A stretch of DNA of 64,000 nt from an uncultured Paracoccaceae bacterium (GCA_947487205.1 CANKVU010000001.1:248001-312000), one strand, 5' to 3'. Positions 24,822 through 33,810 are shown, counted from the first letter of the stretch. Made by a program: numbers and translations. Notes: generated by a model not told the origin, from the sequence alone.

Positions 24822-26420
24822 TCAGTGCCCCCCCTCGCTGCCGTGATCCGACGACATCTCCTTGCCCTGCGCCGACAGCACGGTCGAGATGTAGGGCTCG
24901 GGCGCGAAGAGCTGCTGCGCCGTGGCGCGCATGTGGGCGGTCATCGGTCCGGCCAGCACCGTCTGGAGCGCCAGGAGCGCCAGCAGCGCGCCCACCGCCA
25001 CCACCGGCCCCGCCGGCGGGGCCTGCGCCGCCCGCACCTGGCTCGGCGGAACCGAATCGTCGAGCTGGGTGTCGGGCGTATCGGGCACGTCGGGGCCGCG
25101 GCTTTTCCAGAATACCGCCGAGCCCGCCCGGGCGAAGCCCAGCACCGCCACCAGCGACGCGGCCAGCACCACCGCCCAGACCCAGGCGGCACGGGGCGAG
25201 GCGAAGGCCGCGTCGAGGATCAGGAGCTTGCCCAGGAACCCCGACAATGGCGGCAGCCCCGTCATCGCGATCGCCGCGGCGAAGAACAGCCCCGCCGCCA
25301 GCGGCCCGCCCGCGAAGGACGGCGCCGATTCGATCCGCGTGCCATGGCCGCCGCGCTGCGCGGCGACGATGTCCACCAGCAGGAACAGCGCCGCCGCGGC
25401 CAGGGTCGAATGCGCGATGTAATAGAGCGCCGCGGCGATTCCCGCCGGGGTGAAGAGCGCGATGGCGGTCAGCACCATGCCCATCGACCCGATCACCGAG
25501 AAGGCGACTAGCCGATCCAGCCGCCGCGCCGCCAGCACCCCGATCATCCCCAGCGCCAGCGAGACCAGCGCCAGCGGCAGGAGCCAGGCGCCGTGCAACC
25601 CCTGCGTCGCCGACAGGTCGGGCGGGAAGATCAGCGTGTACACGCGGATGATCGCGTAGGCGCCCACCTTCGTCATGATGGCGAAGAGCGCCGCGACCGG
25701 GCCGGGCGCCTCGGCATAGGCGGCGGGAAGCCAGAAATGCAGCGGCACCAGCGCCGCCTTGACCGCGAAGACGAGGAGCAGGAGCACCGCCGCGACCCGG
25801 ATCGCCGCGGTTCCCTCGGCCGGGATCGCCGCGACGCGGCCGGCCAGGTCCGCCATGTTGAGCGACCCCGCCTCGGCATAGAGCGTGCCCAGCGCGAAAA
25901 GGAAGAGCGTCGATCCCAGCAGGTTGTAGATCACGTATTGCACGCCCGCCTTCAGGCGCACCGCCCCGCCGGAATGGATCACCAGCCCGTAGGAGGCGAT
26001 CAGCAGCACCTCGAAGAAGACGAAGAGGTTGAAGAGGTCGCCGGTCAGGAACGCCCCCATGATCCCCATCAACTGGAAATGGAAAAGGGCGTGGAAATGG
26101 CGCCCGCGCGTGTCCCATCCCGATCCGATCGCGTGCAGCAGGACCGGCAGCGCCAGGATCGCGGTCAGCAGCACCATGTAGGTCGAAAGCCGGTCGGCCA
26201 CGAGCACGATCCCGAAGGGCGCCGCCCAATCCCCCAGCAGGTAGACATTGATCGTGCCGTCGCCCGCCTGCCATGCAAGGCCCAGCGCGATTGCCAGGAG
26301 CGACACCGCCCCGCCCATCGACAGGACGCGCTGCACGCCGGGGTGGCGCCGGGTGGCCAGCACCATGAACGCGGCCAGCATCGCCGGCAGGACGACGGGG
26401 GCGACGATCCAGTGGCTCAT
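24822..26420 (-). CDS. mnhD: Mrp-type Na+/H+ antiporter subunit D (PhaD/MnhD)
   Basis: A 532-residue polytopic subunit homologous to the NuoM/NuoN proton channels of complex I, with about 14 membrane segments. The conserved glutamate is in F-N-L-F-V-F-F-E-V-L-L-I-A-S-Y, and the conserved lysine in V-K-A-A-L-V-P-L-H-F-W-L-P. A hydrophilic stretch rich in Asp and Pro (D-V-P-D-T-P-D-T-Q) is inserted before the last helices. With subunit A it moves cations and protons across the membrane. It overlaps mnhC by four bases. Confidence 0.95.
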   Translation of the reverse strand: MSHWIVAPVVLPAMLAAFMVLATRRHPGVQRVLSMGGAVSLLAIALGLAWQAGDGTINVYLLGDWAAPFGIVLVADRLSTYMVLLTAILALPVLLHAIGSGWDTRGRHFHALFHFQLMGIMGAFLTGDLFNLFVFFEVLLIASYGLVIHSGGAVRLKAGVQYVIYNLLGSTLFLFALGTLYAEAGSLNMADLAGRVAAIPAEGTAAIRVAAVLLLLVFAVKAALVPLHFWLPAAYAEAPGPVAALFAIMTKVGAYAIIRVYTLIFPPDLSATQGLHGAWLLPLALVSLALGMIGVLAARRLDRLVAFSVIGSMGMVLTAIALFTPAGIAAALYYIAHSTLAAAALFLLVDIVAAQRGGHGTRIESAPSFAGGPLAAGLFFAAAIAMTGLPPLSGFLGKLLILDAAFASPRAAWVWAVVLAASLVAVLGFARAGSAVFWKSRGPDVPDTPDTQLDDSVPPSQVRAAQAPPAGPVVAVGALLALLALQTVLAGPMTAHMRATAQQLFAPEPYISTVLSAQGKEMSSDHGSEGGH

Positions 26421-26776
26421 CGCGCGCGCCCTGCCCGCACGGGATCGATGCGCGGTCCGTCGTCGTTCACCCGGTCCTCGCCAGCGCCGAGATACGCCCC
26501 GAGCGAGATCACGACGACCACCGCCGTCATGCCGAACGAGATCACGATGGCGGTCAGCACCAGCGCCTGGGGCAGCGGATCGGCATAGGCCTCCACCCCG
26601 TCGCGCAGGATCGGCGGCGCCCCGGTCCGCAATCCGCCCGAGGCGAAGAGGAACACGTTGACCGCGTAGGTCAGAAGCGCGGTGCCCACGATCACCGGAA
26701 AGGTCCGGAGCCGCAGCACGAGATAGAATCCGGCCGCGGTCATGATGCCGATGGCGGAGGCGATGAGCAGTTCCAT
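26417..26776 (-). CDS. mnhC: Mrp-type Na+/H+ antiporter subunit C (PhaC/MnhC)
   Basis: A 119-residue NuoK-like subunit with three membrane helices and the family motif Y-A-V-N-V-F-L-F-A-S-G. The P-L-P-Q-A-L-V-L-T-A-I-V-I-S segment in the last helix region is also typical. ATG 26776 lies across a one-base gap from the end of mnhA and the gene overlaps mnhD by four bases. The order AB-C-D-E-F-G is that of the PhaA-G system of rhizobia. Confidence 0.94.
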   Translation of the reverse strand: MELLIASAIGIMTAAGFYLVLRLRTFPVIVGTALLTYAVNVFLFASGGLRTGAPPILRDGVEAYADPLPQALVLTAIVISFGMTAVVVVISLGAYLGAGEDRVNDDGPRIDPVRAGRAR

Positions 26777-26777
26777 C

Positions 26778-29627
26778 CTAGCCCTTCTCCCCGCGCGAGG
26801 GGTCGATGTCCATGGCGTGGTCGCTTTCTTTCTTGTCGGCGCGCCGGGCCATGCGCGCGAAACTCTCGAGCGACAGCAGCACGGCGCCCACCACGGCCAG
26901 GAAGACCCCCAGATCGAAGGCGATCGCGCTGGCCACCTCGAATTCATCGAGCGGCGGGATCTTCAGGTAGGTGAACGACGAGGTCAGGAACGGATGCCCC
27001 GTGAACCACGCGCCGATGCCGGTCAGCGCCGCGATTAGCACCCCCGCCCCGATGATGCCGTGATAGGGCGTGCGCTGTCGCGCCTCGGCCCAGTAATAGC
27101 CCGAGGCCATGTATTGCATCACCACCGCCACGGCCACGATCAGCCCGGCGATGAACCCCCCGCCCGGCTGGTTGTGGCCGCGCAGGAAGATGTAGACGCC
27201 GGCCATCAGCACCACCGGCATGATCACCCGGGTCAGCACCACCATCATCATCGGGTGCATGTCGCCGGCCAGGTCCTTGTCGGGGCGGCGGTCGCGCAGC
27301 CGGGTGCCGACCGGACCGCGGATCAGCGCCTCGGTCAGCGCGTAGATCACCACCGCGGCGATGCCCAGCACCGTGATCTCGCCGAACGTGTCGAAGCCGC
27401 GGAAGTCCACCAGGATGACGTTGACGACGTTGGTGCCGCCGCCGCCCTTGTAGCTGTTGGCGAGGAAGTAATCCGAGATCGTCGGCTCGGAGAACCCCGT
27501 CCGCAGCAGGTGCAGGCTCAGCCCGAAGGTCAGAAGCCCCGCGACGACGGCGATCGCGCCGTCGCGCACGCGCTTGACCACGGAGCTTTCGGCCGGGGTC
27601 CGGTTCGGCAGGAAGTTCAGCGCCAGCAGGAGCAGGATGACGGTCACGACCTCCACCGAGATCTGCGTCATGGCGAGGTCCGGCGCCGAGAAGACGGCGA
27701 AGCCCAGCGACACGATCGTGCCGATGATCCCCAGCAGCACCAGCGCAAGGAGGCGGTTGCGATGCAGGACCACGATCGCGGCCGAGGCGATGGCCAGCAT
27801 CGCCCAGCCGGCCACGGCGACCGCGTTCGCGGGCGTCGGCGCGCCGACCGGCGGGGCAACGGCGCCGGTCAGCCAGGCATGACCGCCAAGAAGCAGCACC
27901 GCCGCCGCGAAGGCGCCGGCGTAGCGGGTGAAGGCCCCGTCATGCAGCCGGTCGATCAGCCCCCGCGACAGTGCCACTGCGCCGGCGACGATCCCGTCGA
28001 AGATCGACTTGGCCCGCGGCACGCGCAGCATCCGCCACACCGCGTCGGCCGGACCGAAGATCGCCAGCAGGATCGCGCCGCCGATGACGGCGATCACCGA
28101 CATCATCAGGGCCGGGGTCAGACCGTGCCAGATGCTCAGATGCAGGCCCTCGGGGATCTGGCCGGCCTCGCCCAGAACCGCGCGCGCGACGAAGAAGACG
28201 CCCGGTTCGGCCAGGAACGGCACCACCCCGATGGCCAGCACCATCGCGCACAGGATGGCGGGCGGCATCCACATGCCGAATTTCGGATCGTGGGGGCGGG
28301 AGGGGTAATCGTCCCGCACCGGGCCAAGGAAGGTATGGACGATGAAGCGGAACGAATAGGCCGCCGACAGCAGCGCCCCGATCGTCGCGAGCACCGGCAC
28401 CAGGAGCGGCATGCCGAAAAGGGTGGTGTGGGCGGCCTCTTCCAGCATCATTTCCTTGGACAGGAAGCCGTTGAAGAGCGGGATCCCCGCCATCGACAGG
28501 CCGGCCACGAGCGCGATCACGAAGGTGACCGGCATCAGGCGCCTGAGCCCGCCGAGCTTGCGGATGTCGCGGGTATGCGCCTCGTGGTCGACGATCCCCG
28601 CGGTCATGAAGAGCGCGGCCTTGAACGTGGCGTGGTTGAGGATGTGGAACACCGCCGCGACCACGGCATAGGCGCTGCCGGTGCCGAGCAGGAAGGTGAT
28701 CAGCCCCAGATGGGACACGGTGGAGAAGGCCAGGAGCGCCTTCAGGTCGTCCTTGAAGAGCGCGACAGCGGCGCCGACCACCATGGTGACGATGCCAGCC
28801 GTGGACACGATCCAGAACCATTCCGGCGTGCCGGACAGGACCGGCCACATCCGCGCCATGAGGAAGATCCCCGCCTTCACCATGGTCGCGGAATGCAGGT
28901 AAGCCGAGACCGGCGTGGGCGCCGCCATCGCGTGGGGCAACCAGAAGTGGAACGGGAACTGCGCCGACTTGGTGAAGCAGCCCAGAAGGATCAGGATCAG
29001 CGCCGGCAGATAGAGCGGCGAGGCCTGGATCGCCTCGCGGTTCTCGAGGATCACCGACAGGTCGTAGCTGTCCACGATGCGCCCCAGAAGCAGCATGCCC
29101 CCGATCATCGCGAGCCCGCCCATGCCGGTGACGGTCAGGGCCATGCGCGCGCCCTGCCGCCCCTCGGGCAGGTGCTTCCAGTAGCCGATGAGCAGGAAGG
29201 ACGAGAGCGAGGTCAGCTCCCAGAACACGAGCAGAAGCAGGATGTTGTCGCTGAGGACGATCCCCACCATCGCGCCCTGGAACAGCAGCAGGTAGGTGAA
29301 GAACTCCCCCATGTCGTCGTTCCGGCTGAGGTAATAGCGCCCGTAGATGATGATCAGGCACCCGATGCCCAGGATCAGCGCGGCGAAGAAGAACCCCAGC
29401 CCGTCCAGCATGAGCGTCACGTTCAGCCCCAGATCGGGCATCCAGTCGAGACGCGCGGTCGGCGTGTCGCCGGCCAGAAGCGCCGGAAGCTGGCTTAGCA
29501 GGCCGACAAGGGCGGTGACGGTGACGGTCAGGGTCGCGAGTGCGCAGGTGCGACGGCTCGCACCATTCATGACACCCGGCAGCAGGGCCCCCAGGAACGG
29601 AAGCAGGACGATGAGGAAGAGCGACAT
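26778..29627 (-). CDS. mnhA: Mrp-type Na+/H+ antiporter subunits A and B fused (PhaAB type)
   Basis: A 949-residue membrane protein. Residues 1 to about 780 are the NuoL-like MrpA part, with the conserved glutamate in V-F-W-E-L-T-S-L-S-S-F-L-L-I-G and lysine in T-K-S-A-Q-F-P-F-H-F-W-L-P-H. The last 165 residues are a full MrpB domain (from L-T-R-V-I-M-P-V-V-L-M-A-G-V-Y-I-F-L-R-G-H-N-Q-P-G-G-G to S-L-E-S-F-A-R), ending in a charged tail. This A-B fusion is the form found in alphaproteobacterial Pha systems and explains why only six genes encode the complex. It is the first gene of the operon, with ribosome binding site GCAGGAG before ATG 29627. Confidence 0.95.
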   Translation of the reverse strand: MSLFLIVLLPFLGALLPGVMNGASRRTCALATLTVTVTALVGLLSQLPALLAGDTPTARLDWMPDLGLNVTLMLDGLGFFFAALILGIGCLIIIYGRYYLSRNDDMGEFFTYLLLFQGAMVGIVLSDNILLLLVFWELTSLSSFLLIGYWKHLPEGRQGARMALTVTGMGGLAMIGGMLLLGRIVDSYDLSVILENREAIQASPLYLPALILILLGCFTKSAQFPFHFWLPHAMAAPTPVSAYLHSATMVKAGIFLMARMWPVLSGTPEWFWIVSTAGIVTMVVGAAVALFKDDLKALLAFSTVSHLGLITFLLGTGSAYAVVAAVFHILNHATFKAALFMTAGIVDHEAHTRDIRKLGGLRRLMPVTFVIALVAGLSMAGIPLFNGFLSKEMMLEEAAHTTLFGMPLLVPVLATIGALLSAAYSFRFIVHTFLGPVRDDYPSRPHDPKFGMWMPPAILCAMVLAIGVVPFLAEPGVFFVARAVLGEAGQIPEGLHLSIWHGLTPALMMSVIAVIGGAILLAIFGPADAVWRMLRVPRAKSIFDGIVAGAVALSRGLIDRLHDGAFTRYAGAFAAAVLLLGGHAWLTGAVAPPVGAPTPANAVAVAGWAMLAIASAAIVVLHRNRLLALVLLGIIGTIVSLGFAVFSAPDLAMTQISVEVVTVILLLLALNFLPNRTPAESSVVKRVRDGAIAVVAGLLTFGLSLHLLRTGFSEPTISDYFLANSYKGGGGTNVVNVILVDFRGFDTFGEITVLGIAAVVIYALTEALIRGPVGTRLRDRRPDKDLAGDMHPMMMVVLTRVIMPVVLMAGVYIFLRGHNQPGGGFIAGLIVAVAVVMQYMASGYYWAEARQRTPYHGIIGAGVLIAALTGIGAWFTGHPFLTSSFTYLKIPPLDEFEVASAIAFDLGVFLAVVGAVLLSLESFARMARRADKKESDHAMDIDPSRGEKG

Positions 29628-29657
29628 GAAACTCCTGCGCGGTCGGACCTGACGATC

Positions 29658-29686
29658 TTAATTGTGTCGAATCGCCCCGTCCTCAA
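29658..29686 (-). promoter_or_regulatory. Candidate promoter of the Mrp antiporter operon
   Basis: On the minus strand TTGAGG (29686-29681) and AATTAA (29663-29658) are 17 bases apart, about 30 bases upstream of the mnhA ATG. The -35 matches TTGACA in four of six positions and the -10 region is the only A+T-rich stretch nearby. Plausible but unproven. Confidence 0.4.
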
Positions 29687-29970
29687 GCCGAAACGGAATG
29701 CCGCGGGGCGAGAAGCGCCGCGCTGTCGCATGGAGGCCGCGCCCCGCCGGACCGGACGGTGCCTCGACCCGGCGCGCAAGTAACTGGTTTCGGAGCGAAA
29801 CCGTTGCGCGGGGCGGATCGAGACCGGACGGTACGGTCACGATCCGCCACGCGACCGCATCCCGGGAATCGCGGCGGCCCTGGCCCCCGCGCGGGGGCCA
29901 GGGCCGGTCCCCGCACGCGATGGACGCGCGCACGGGGGCGGGTTAGAGAAGGCCGGCGAAGGAGGCCCCC
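29687..29970. other. Intergenic remainder between mnhA and rnd: hairpins but no supportable gene
   Basis: The whole space between the divergent genes is 343 bases. Besides the candidate promoter at its left end it holds a short inverted repeat (GGTTTCG 29786-29792 with CGAAACC 29796-29802), a ten-base direct repeat ACCGGACGGT (29751-29760 and 29823-29832), and a perfect 30-base palindrome (29876-29905). Several frames are open through it but none has a convincing start or composition. Confidence 0.5.
29876..29905. repeat. Perfect 30-base palindrome upstream of rnd
   Basis: GGCCCTGGCCCCCGC (29876-29890) is followed at once by its exact reverse complement (29891-29905), with no spacer. It lies 65 bases before the rnd ATG and would form an extremely stable hairpin in RNA from either strand. 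No T-run follows. Confidence 0.6.
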
Positions 29971-30582
29971 ATGACCAATCACCTTTACCGCGGCGATCTC
30001 CCCGACGGGCTGGACCTCGGCCCCGTGGTCGCCATCGATTGCGAGACGATGGGCCTCAACCCCCACCGCGACCGGCTCTGCGTGGTGCAGATGTCGTCGG
30101 GCGACGGGGACGCGCATCTGATCCAGGTCGCCAAGGGGCAGACCGGGGCGCCGAACCTCGAACGCATGCTGACCGACCGCTCGGTGCTGAAACTGTTCCA
30201 TTTCGGCCGGTTCGACATCGCCGCGATGGACCATGCCTTCGGCGCATTGGCAGCCCCGGTCTATTGCACCAAGATCGCCTCCAAGCTGGTCAGGACCTAT
30301 ACCGACCGGCACGGGCTCAAGCAGCTTCTGACCGAGCTTCTGGACGTGGACGTCTCCAAGCTGCAGCAGCAATCGGACTGGGGCGCCGAGACGCTGACCG
30401 ACGGGCAGATCGCCTATGCCGCCTCGGACGTGCTCTACCTTCACCGCCTGCGCGAGGCGCTGGATGCGCGGCTGGAGCGCGAGGGGCGCGCCGAGCTGGC
30501 GCAGCGCTGCTTCGAGTTCCTGCCCACCCGGGCCCGGCTGGATCTGGACGGATGGCCGGAAACCGACATTTTCGCGCATTGA
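29971..30582 (+). CDS. rnd: Ribonuclease D, short form
   Basis: A 203-residue 3'-5' exoribonuclease domain of the DEDDy type. The catalytic acids lie in A-I-D-C-E-T-M-G-L near residue 24, F-H-F-G-R-F-D-I-A-A near 70 and Y-A-A-S-D-V-L-Y-L near 148, with Tyr before the last Asp as expected. The protein ends after the catalytic domain; the HRDC domains of the 375-residue E. coli enzyme are absent, a common short form in alphaproteobacteria. Likely role: trimming tRNA and other stable RNA 3' ends. It lies 37 bases before lptC on the same strand and may be cotranscribed with it. Confidence 0.93.
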   Translation: MTNHLYRGDLPDGLDLGPVVAIDCETMGLNPHRDRLCVVQMSSGDGDAHLIQVAKGQTGAPNLERMLTDRSVLKLFHFGRFDIAAMDHAFGALAAPVYCTKIASKLVRTYTDRHGLKQLLTELLDVDVSKLQQQSDWGAETLTDGQIAYAASDVLYLHRLREALDARLEREGRAELAQRCFEFLPTRARLDLDGWPETDIFAH

Positions 30583-30619
30583 TCTGTCCCGATCGCCGTC
30601 CCACCGCTAGGGTTCGTCA

Positions 30620-31249
30620 ATGCAGAGCGCAGCCCGCCCCGCCCGCCGGGGCAAGTACGACAACCGCCATTCGGCCTGGGTCGCACGGCTCAAGGTGGTG
30701 CTGCCGCTGATCGCGCTGGCGATCCTGTCGACGGTGTTCCTGCTGGCCGACCGGCGCGAGCCGGACGGCCGGGCGCGCGACGGCGAGGCCGCGGCGCCGG
30801 TCACCGGCGGGCGCGTGGCGCGGCCCGACTATTCCGGCGTCGCGGCGAACGGCGCGGCGCTCTACCTCACCGCGCGGGAGGCGCAGCCCGTGACGCCGGG
30901 CGGCGAGATCGTGGCCCAGGACCTGCGCGGCGTCTGGGAGGGATCGGGTGGCGCACGGGTCGTGGTCACCTCCCGCGACGGCACGCTGGCCGAGAACGGG
31001 CGCACGGCGACGCTGACCGGCGATGTCGGCATCGTCAGCGAGAGCGGGTTCCGCCTGACCAGCCGACGCATGGATGTCGACGCCGAGGCGGGGCGCCTGA
31101 CCTCGCCGGGGCCGGTGGAGGGCATGGGCCCGCCGGGACGCATCGCCGCCGGGACCATGACGGTCCGCCAATCCGGGGATAGCCCGCTGATCACCTTCAC
31201 GGACGGGGTGAAGGTGGTGTACGACCCCGACGCATCAAACGGAGGTTGA
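30620..31249 (+). CDS. lptC: LPS export periplasmic bridge protein LptC
   Basis: A 209-residue bitopic protein: a basic N-terminus, one membrane helix at about 24-45 (V-V-L-P-L-I-A-L-A-I-L), and a periplasmic beta-jellyroll with repeated short strands such as N-G-R-T-A-T-L-T-G-D-V-G-I-V-S. It ends with the family-type segment F-T-D-G-V-K-V-V-Y. LptC docks on the LptB2FG transporter and hands lipopolysaccharide to LptA. lptA begins four bases downstream, then lptB, giving the usual lptC-lptA-lptB order. Confidence 0.9.
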   Translation: MQSAARPARRGKYDNRHSAWVARLKVVLPLIALAILSTVFLLADRREPDGRARDGEAAAPVTGGRVARPDYSGVAANGAALYLTAREAQPVTPGGEIVAQDLRGVWEGSGGARVVVTSRDGTLAENGRTATLTGDVGIVSESGFRLTSRRMDVDAEAGRLTSPGPVEGMGPPGRIAAGTMTVRQSGDSPLITFTDGVKVVYDPDASNGG

Positions 31250-31252
31250 CCG

Positions 31253-31744
31253 ATGCGCCTTGTCCCCATCCTGCTTCTCGCCCTGGCGCTCGCCCCGGCG
31301 CGCGCCGGCGCCCAGGCCGAGCGGGCCGAGGTCTCGGTGGGCCTGCAGCAGGACACGTCCCTGCCCGTCGAAGTCACCTCGCAGGAACTGTCGGTCGACC
31401 AGTCGCAGGGGGTGGCGATCTTCACCGGCGACGTGCTGGTCGTGCAGGGCGAGCTGAAGCTGACCGCGCCGCGCCTGGAGGTCACCTATTCCCAGGGCGA
31501 GGCGGGGCGGATCGAGCGCGTCCATGCCACCGGCGGGGTCACGCTCGTCAACCCGCGCGAGGCCGCCGAGGCGGAGGAGGCCGTCTATACCGTGGGGTCG
31601 GGATCGATCGTGATGACCGGCGAGGTGCTGCTGACGCAGGGCCAGACCACCCTGGCCGGCACACGCCTGACCATCGACCTCGAAACCGGGTCGGGGCAGA
31701 TGCAGGGCCCGGTGCGGACCCTGTTCCAGTCCGACGGCGAATAG
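31253..31744 (+). CDS. lptA: LPS transport periplasmic protein LptA
   Basis: A 163-residue periplasmic protein with a Sec signal (residues 1-20, cleaved near A-G-A-Q-A). The mature part is an OstA/LptA jellyroll: V-E-V-T-S-Q-E-L-S-V-D-Q-S-Q-G-V-A-I-F-T-G-D-V is the typical first repeat, followed by A-T-G-G-V-T-L-V-N and G-E-V-L-L-T-Q-G-Q-T-T-L-A-G. It forms the bridge that carries lipopolysaccharide across the periplasm. Its stop is directly followed by the lptB ATG with no spacing. Confidence 0.92.
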   Translation: MRLVPILLLALALAPARAGAQAERAEVSVGLQQDTSLPVEVTSQELSVDQSQGVAIFTGDVLVVQGELKLTAPRLEVTYSQGEAGRIERVHATGGVTLVNPREAAEAEEAVYTVGSGSIVMTGEVLLTQGQTTLAGTRLTIDLETGSGQMQGPVRTLFQSDGE

Positions 31745-32491
31745 ATGGACGCGACCGCGATGCCCCAGGGCGGCCTGGTCGTCGAGAACCTGGCCAAGAG
31801 CTATCACAAGCGCCCGGTGATCCGCGATGTCAGCCTGACGCTGGCCCGCGGCGAGGTCGTGGCGCTCCTGGGCCCGAACGGGTCGGGCAAGACGACCTGC
31901 TTCTACGCGGTGGCGGGGCTCGTCTCGGCCGATGCGGGGCGGGTGCTCCTCGACGGGCGCGAGATCACGTCCCTGCCGATGTACCGCCGCGCCCGGATGG
32001 GCATCGGCTACCTGCCGCAGGAAATGTCGATCTTTCGCGGGCTCGATGTCGAATCGAACATCATGGCGATCCTGGAACTGACCATGTCCGACCGCGGCGC
32101 GCGGCGCGAACGGCTGGAGGCGCTGCTGGAGGAATTCTCGATCGCGCATCTGCGCCGCACCCCGGCGCTGGCGCTGTCGGGCGGCGAGCGGCGCCGGGCC
32201 GAGATCGCGCGGTGCCTGGCGGCGGATCCGAAATACCTGCTGCTCGACGAGCCCTTCGCCGGGGTGGATCCGATCGCGGTCGGCGACATCCGCGCTCTGG
32301 TGGCGAACCTGACCGGCCGCGGGATCGGCGTGCTGGTGACCGACCACAACGTGCGCGAGACGCTGTCGATCGTCGATCGGGCCTATATCCTGCATGACGG
32401 CGGCGTCCTGATGAGCGGTACGAGCGAGCAGGTCGTGGCCGACGAACACGTGCGCCGCGTCTATTTGGGCCGCGGCTTCCGGCTGGGATGA
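31745..32491 (+). CDS. lptB: LPS export ABC transporter ATP-binding protein LptB
   Basis: A 248-residue ATPase with Walker A G-P-N-G-S-G-K-T near residue 39, signature L-S-G-G-E-R-R-R, Walker B L-L-L-D-E-P-F-A-G-V-D-P and the switch region T-D-H-N-V-R-E-T. The G-I-G-Y-L-P-Q-E-M-S-I-F-R segment is typical of LptB. It powers extraction of lipopolysaccharide from the inner membrane with LptF and LptG, which are not in the window. In many proteobacteria rpoN follows; here the next gene is hpf, 239 bases on. Confidence 0.96.
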   Translation: MDATAMPQGGLVVENLAKSYHKRPVIRDVSLTLARGEVVALLGPNGSGKTTCFYAVAGLVSADAGRVLLDGREITSLPMYRRARMGIGYLPQEMSIFRGLDVESNIMAILELTMSDRGARRERLEALLEEFSIAHLRRTPALALSGGERRRAEIARCLAADPKYLLLDEPFAGVDPIAVGDIRALVANLTGRGIGVLVTDHNVRETLSIVDRAYILHDGGVLMSGTSEQVVADEHVRRVYLGRGFRLG

Positions 32492-32730
32492 CCCGCGCGA
32501 TGGCACCGTTCCGCTTGACTTTCGCCCCCCTCCTGTCCCCAATTGAGGGCAAGGCGACCCGCAGAGCCGGCGCCCCGGCACCGCGAAACCTTTTCCAGAA
32601 CGGGGGGTTATGCGGAATGGCACGGCAGAGGGCCTGGTCGGTCCACCTGTCCCGCCCCGCCATGGCCCGGACCACGGGCCGGTCGCGGGCCCCGGCGCAC
32701 GCCCCCGTTTTTTCGAGAGAGGAGACCACC

Positions 32731-33309
32731 ATGCGCTACCAGATCAGCGGCAAGCAGATCGATATCGGCGAGGCCCTTCAGGCCCATGTCCGGTCCGAGA
32801 TCGACACGTCGATCTCCAAGTATCCCGGCCGTCCGACCGATGCGCTGGTGGTGTTCTCGCGCGATGGCTCGGCCTATTGCTGCGAAACGGTGGTGCACCT
32901 GTCGACGGGGCTGACGGTGCAGGCCAAGGCCAGGGAGCACGACATCTATGCCGCCGCGGACGCCTCGGTGACGAAGATGGAAAAGCAATTGCGCCGCTAC
33001 AAGCGGCGGCTCAAGGACCATCACAAGGAACGCGCGCAGCCCGTTGAACTCTCCGGCGTGGCCTCGTATATCCTCGCCGCATCGGAAGACGGGGAGGCCG
33101 AGGAGCCCGAGACGTTGCAGCCGATCATCGTGGCCGAGATGGAGACGCGGATCCCGTCCCTCTCCGTCGGCGAAGCGGTGATGCAGATGGAACTCGCCGG
33201 GGCGCCTGTCCTGGTATTCCGGAACGAGAAACAGGATCACGGGGTCAACGTCGTCTATCGCCGCGACGACGGGAATATCGGGTGGATCGATCCCAATTCG
33301 GCACGCTGA
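32731..33309 (+). CDS. hpf: Long ribosome hibernation promoting factor
   Basis: A 192-residue protein that joins ribosomes into inactive 100S dimers in slow growth. Residues 1-100 form the ribosome-binding domain (M-R-Y-Q-I-S-G-K-Q-I-D-I-G-E-A-L); a linker follows; residues 125-192 form the dimerising C-terminal domain, ending V-V-Y-R-R-D-D-G-N-I-G-W-I-D-P. The two-domain length marks the long form. ATG 32731 has a strong ribosome binding site, GAGAGGAGA. The 239-base leader region contains TTGACT (32515-32520), a possible -35 element without a good -10. ptsN follows 36 bases later. Confidence 0.94.
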   Translation: MRYQISGKQIDIGEALQAHVRSEIDTSISKYPGRPTDALVVFSRDGSAYCCETVVHLSTGLTVQAKAREHDIYAAADASVTKMEKQLRRYKRRLKDHHKERAQPVELSGVASYILAASEDGEAEEPETLQPIIVAEMETRIPSLSVGEAVMQMELAGAPVLVFRNEKQDHGVNVVYRRDDGNIGWIDPNSAR

Positions 33310-33345
33310 ACCGACCGTCGTCCAGAGGCATTTCAGGGGTAAATC

Positions 33346-33810
33346 ATGATCATGAACGACCTCCTCGTGTCCGAGGCCATTCGGGTGCTTCCGTCGATCT
33401 CGAGCAAGAAGCGGTTGTTCAACACCCTGTCGGAACTGGCGGGCGCGGTCTATGGGTTCGAACCCACCCGCGTCTGCGAGGCGTTGCGCGAACGCGAGAG
33501 CCTCGGGCCCACGGCCGTGGGACAGGGCGTGGCCCTGCCCCATGCGCGCCTGTCGGGGCCCGACCGGGTGCGCGGCGTGTTCCTGAAGCTCGACCGGCCG
33601 CTCGATTTCGGCGCCGCCGACCGCCAGCCGGTCGACCTGGTCTTCGGGCTGTTCGCGCCAGAGAATGCGGGGGTCGACCATCTAAAGGCGCTGGCCTCGG
33701 TGTCGCGCACGCTGCGCGACCCCGACCTGTGCGCCACCTTGCGGGCCAATGCCGACGTGAAGACGATCCACGCCGTCCTGACCCAGCAATCGGCCAGCCA
33801 CGCCGCCTGA
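33346..33810 (+). CDS. ptsN: Nitrogen-regulatory phosphotransferase IIA protein PtsN
   Basis: A 154-residue EIIA-Ntr protein. The phosphorylated histidine is His66 in G-V-A-L-P-H-A-R-L, and the following V-F-L-K-L-D-R-P-L-D-F-G-A-A-D-R-Q-P-V-D-L-V-F-G-L is typical of the family. It is the last step of the PTS-Ntr phosphorelay that senses nitrogen state and controls potassium uptake and other targets by its phosphorylation. The relay partners PtsP and NPr are not in the window. It follows hpf, as in many proteobacteria, and converges on galU. Confidence 0.94.
   Translation: MIMNDLLVSEAIRVLPSISSKKRLFNTLSELAGAVYGFEPTRVCEALRERESLGPTAVGQGVALPHARLSGPDRVRGVFLKLDRPLDFGAADRQPVDLVFGLFAPENAGVDHLKALASVSRTLRDPDLCATLRANADVKTIHAVLTQQSASHAA

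Noticed and set aside
27060-29498. An 812-codon frame antisense to the Mrp A subunit
   Set aside because: Its His/Arg/Gln/Asp-rich composition is the complement of membrane-protein codons; the minus-strand MrpAB protein is unmistakable.
32515-32543. TTGACT as a promoter for hpf
   Set aside because: The -35 is good but no acceptable -10 lies at 16-18 bases, so I did not call a promoter.
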